From contig NZ_AUMU01000008.1 of NCBI RefSeq assembly GCF_000430845.1, forward strand, positions 62,001 to 126,000: a stretch of 64,000 bases of DNA. Reading direction: 5' to 3'. Under the pieces are notes generated by a model. It had not been told where the DNA came from, ran no database searches, and saw only the letters and a list, made by a program, of their open reading frames with translations. This DNA is from Chryseobacterium gregarium DSM 19109. GTDB lineage: Bacteria; Bacteroidota; Bacteroidia; Flavobacteriales; Weeksellaceae. The position numbers and the translations under genes were made by a program. Below, one piece after another: positions 63,025 to 64,000 of the stretch. Each line of letters begins with the position of its first letter. The stretch's first letter is position 1.

Positions 63025-63570
63025 ATGGGAGCACCACATAATATAAAACGGTACGGTGAAGTCTGGCCGGAATTCAGAATTCAATACGGACTCGAGATTT
63101 TAGAAAAATTAAAAAATAAAGTCATTTTATCAGGAGGCTGGGCGTGGCATTTTATGTCTGAAACCGGGCACACGGAATATAAACACGCCCATGACCATAA
63201 GGATATTGATATTTTTGTAGAGAAAGAAAATGTAGCTGAAGCCGTTATGATTCTTCAGCAGGAAGGTTTTCAGAAAGTATGGACCCGTTATGATCATTTA
63301 CTCGGTGAAGAAAACTTCCGCAGGTATGAGAAAACAATCGAAACGGAAAATGGAAAATTCCACAGGATAACAATTGATTTCTTTGAAAGAAACGATTTGG
63401 AAACCGTAGAAATCAATGGATTTACAGTAGTGAAGCCTGACGTTTTACTTTCATTTTACAGGAATATTCATTCCAGTGATAAATGTTGGGCAGTCATGGC
63501 TGCAAAAGATTTATTGGAAAAAGGAATTGATCCTGTCAGTCATCCCGGATTAAGTGAAATGCCAAAATAA
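63025..63570 (+). CDS. LinB/ANT(2'')-like nucleotidyltransferase between rtcB and prfH
   Basis: A 181-aa protein with the nucleotidyltransferase-beta signature: [10 protein letters not shown] (GG at 37-38), the metal-binding DxD pair D60/D62 in [10 protein letters not shown] and a third acidic residue D118 in HRITIDFFE. The GGWA...H.DIDI pattern is most like the lincosamide (LinA/LinB) and ANT(2'') aminoglycoside nucleotidyltransferases, not the GS-type tRNA CCA enzymes. It is 2 bases ahead of the prfH ATG and clearly in the rtcB unit, so it may act on RNA ends or on ribosome/antibiotic targets; its substrate is unknown. Start chosen at 63025 (MGAPHN) after an A-rich stretch; ATG 62992 lies in a repeat. 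Confidence 0.75.
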   Translation: MGAPHNIKRYGEVWPEFRIQYGLEILEKLKNKVILSGGWAWHFMSETGHTEYKHAHDHKDIDIFVEKENVAEAVMILQQEGFQKVWTRYDHLLGEENFRRYEKTIETENGKFHRITIDFFERNDLETVEINGFTVVKPDVLLSFYRNIHSSDKCWAVMAAKDLLEKGIDPVSHPGLSEMPK

Positions 63571-63572
63571 CA

Positions 63573-64000
63573 ATGGAAAAATTAATACAGCTCACCTCAG
63601 GAAGAGGGCCCTTGGAATGCCAATGGGTGGTTGCCAAAGTGCTGAAGGTTTTCCTTGAGGAAGCAAAAGATAATACAATAGATTACGAAATCATACACCG
63701 TGAAAACGGCGATGAAAACCTGACATTGAAATCCGTAACCATCCTTGTAAAAGCAAAAAATTTAAATGAATTTTTAAAAACATGGTTAGGAAGCATTTGC
63801 TGGACAGGGAAAAGTACATTACGGAAACTCCACAAAAGAAGCAACTGGTTCATCGGTGTTTTTGAACTGGGTAGTTTGGAGGAAATTAATTTCAATGAAA
63901 AAGATATTCAATTCCAGACCACCCGGAGCCAGGGAAGTGGCGGACAAAATGTAAATAAAGTCAACACCGCCGTTCGTGCAACTCATTTGCCTACGGGACA
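63573..64000 (+). CDS. prfH: Peptide chain release factor H (5' part; cut by window edge)
   Basis: 142 codons of a stop-codon-independent release factor. It begins [18 protein letters not shown] and has the [17 protein letters not shown] segment and the catalytic GGQ at residues 123-125 ([11 protein letters not shown]). It lacks the long N-terminal and codon-recognition domains of RF1/RF2, as expected for PrfH (usually about 200 aa, so the last third is missing). The start is 2 bases after the stop of the nucleotidyltransferase gene. PrfH is known to release peptides from ribosomes damaged in the decoding centre, after which RtcB reseals the rRNA. Confidence 0.95.
   Translation, partial: MEKLIQLTSGRGPLECQWVVAKVLKVFLEEAKDNTIDYEIIHRENGDENLTLKSVTILVKAKNLNEFLKTWLGSICWTGKSTLRKLHKRSNWFIGVFELGSLEEINFNEKDIQFQTTRSQGSGGQNVNKVNTAVRATHLPTG

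Noticed and set aside
1-64000. tRNA, rRNA, prophage, insertion sequence, integron or toxin-antitoxin loci
   Set aside because: None was recognised by eye. Short or diverged tRNA genes could be missed without a dedicated scan such as tRNAscan-SE on both strands.

Overview
The window reads as chromosomal DNA of a flavobacterium in the Bacteroidota, most likely a Weeksellaceae/Chryseobacterium-type organism. Evidence: an alternative complex III cluster (actA-F), a GLPGLI-family protein, gldH of the gliding/type IX secretion apparatus, RicT fused to an N/Q/P-rich tail, several proteins with C-terminal type IX sorting (Por) domains, A-rich rather than Shine-Dalgarno translation starts, and many copies of the flavobacterial promoter -7 element TAnnTTTG. 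DNA is AT-rich throughout. No rRNA, tRNA, CRISPR array, prophage or insertion sequence was recognised.

Layout. 1-5.0 kb (minus): end of a YifB/ComM ATPase, then sufD, sufC, sufB and a HesB/IscA-type carrier for Fe-S assembly; the desulfurase sufS sits alone 30 kb away at 35.1 kb. 5.1-13.5 kb: GLPGLI protein, zinc metallopeptidase, LtaS-type sulfatase, TPR protein with ribH, apt with a lipoprotein, and an unknown secreted protein. 13.6-22.0 kb (minus): actABCDEF, the quinol:cytochrome c/acceptor oxidoreductase. 22.2-30.3 kb: SPOR protein, polytopic membrane protein, selO, and the ricT-gldH-PBP1A run. 30.6-36.4 kb (plus): FadL-type porin with an SGNH lipoprotein, prs with rplY, and sufS. 36.5-44.8 kb: a T9SS protein, an ECF sigma/anti-sigma unit, divergent class II and class I fumarases, a frameshifted serine hydrolase and a His-tailed small membrane protein. 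44.9-51.2 kb: AraC-type regulator, a FISUMP-type T9SS protein and a T9SS alpha-amylase. 51.4-57.6 kb: prfA, prolyl oligopeptidase, methylmalonyl-CoA mutase large subunit and a stress-like protein. 57.7-60.9 kb (minus): lipoprotein/ATPase/permease transporter operon.

The most interesting segment is the right end (61.0-64.0 kb). A strong promoter drives a roughly 460-nt leader containing a 25-codon micro-ORF and several hairpins. It is followed by rtcB (RNA ligase), a LinB/ANT(2'')-like nucleotidyltransferase and prfH, a release factor cut by the window edge. RtcB-PrfH pairs are known to release and repair ribosomes whose 16S rRNA has been cut in the decoding centre. The nucleotidyltransferase between them and the leader micro-ORF are the parts I do not know to be described. 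A second micro-ORF with the same promoter-to-ATG spacing (41 nt) and a shared HSxxxLP motif lies at 45.9 kb, suggesting a leader-peptide family in this genome.
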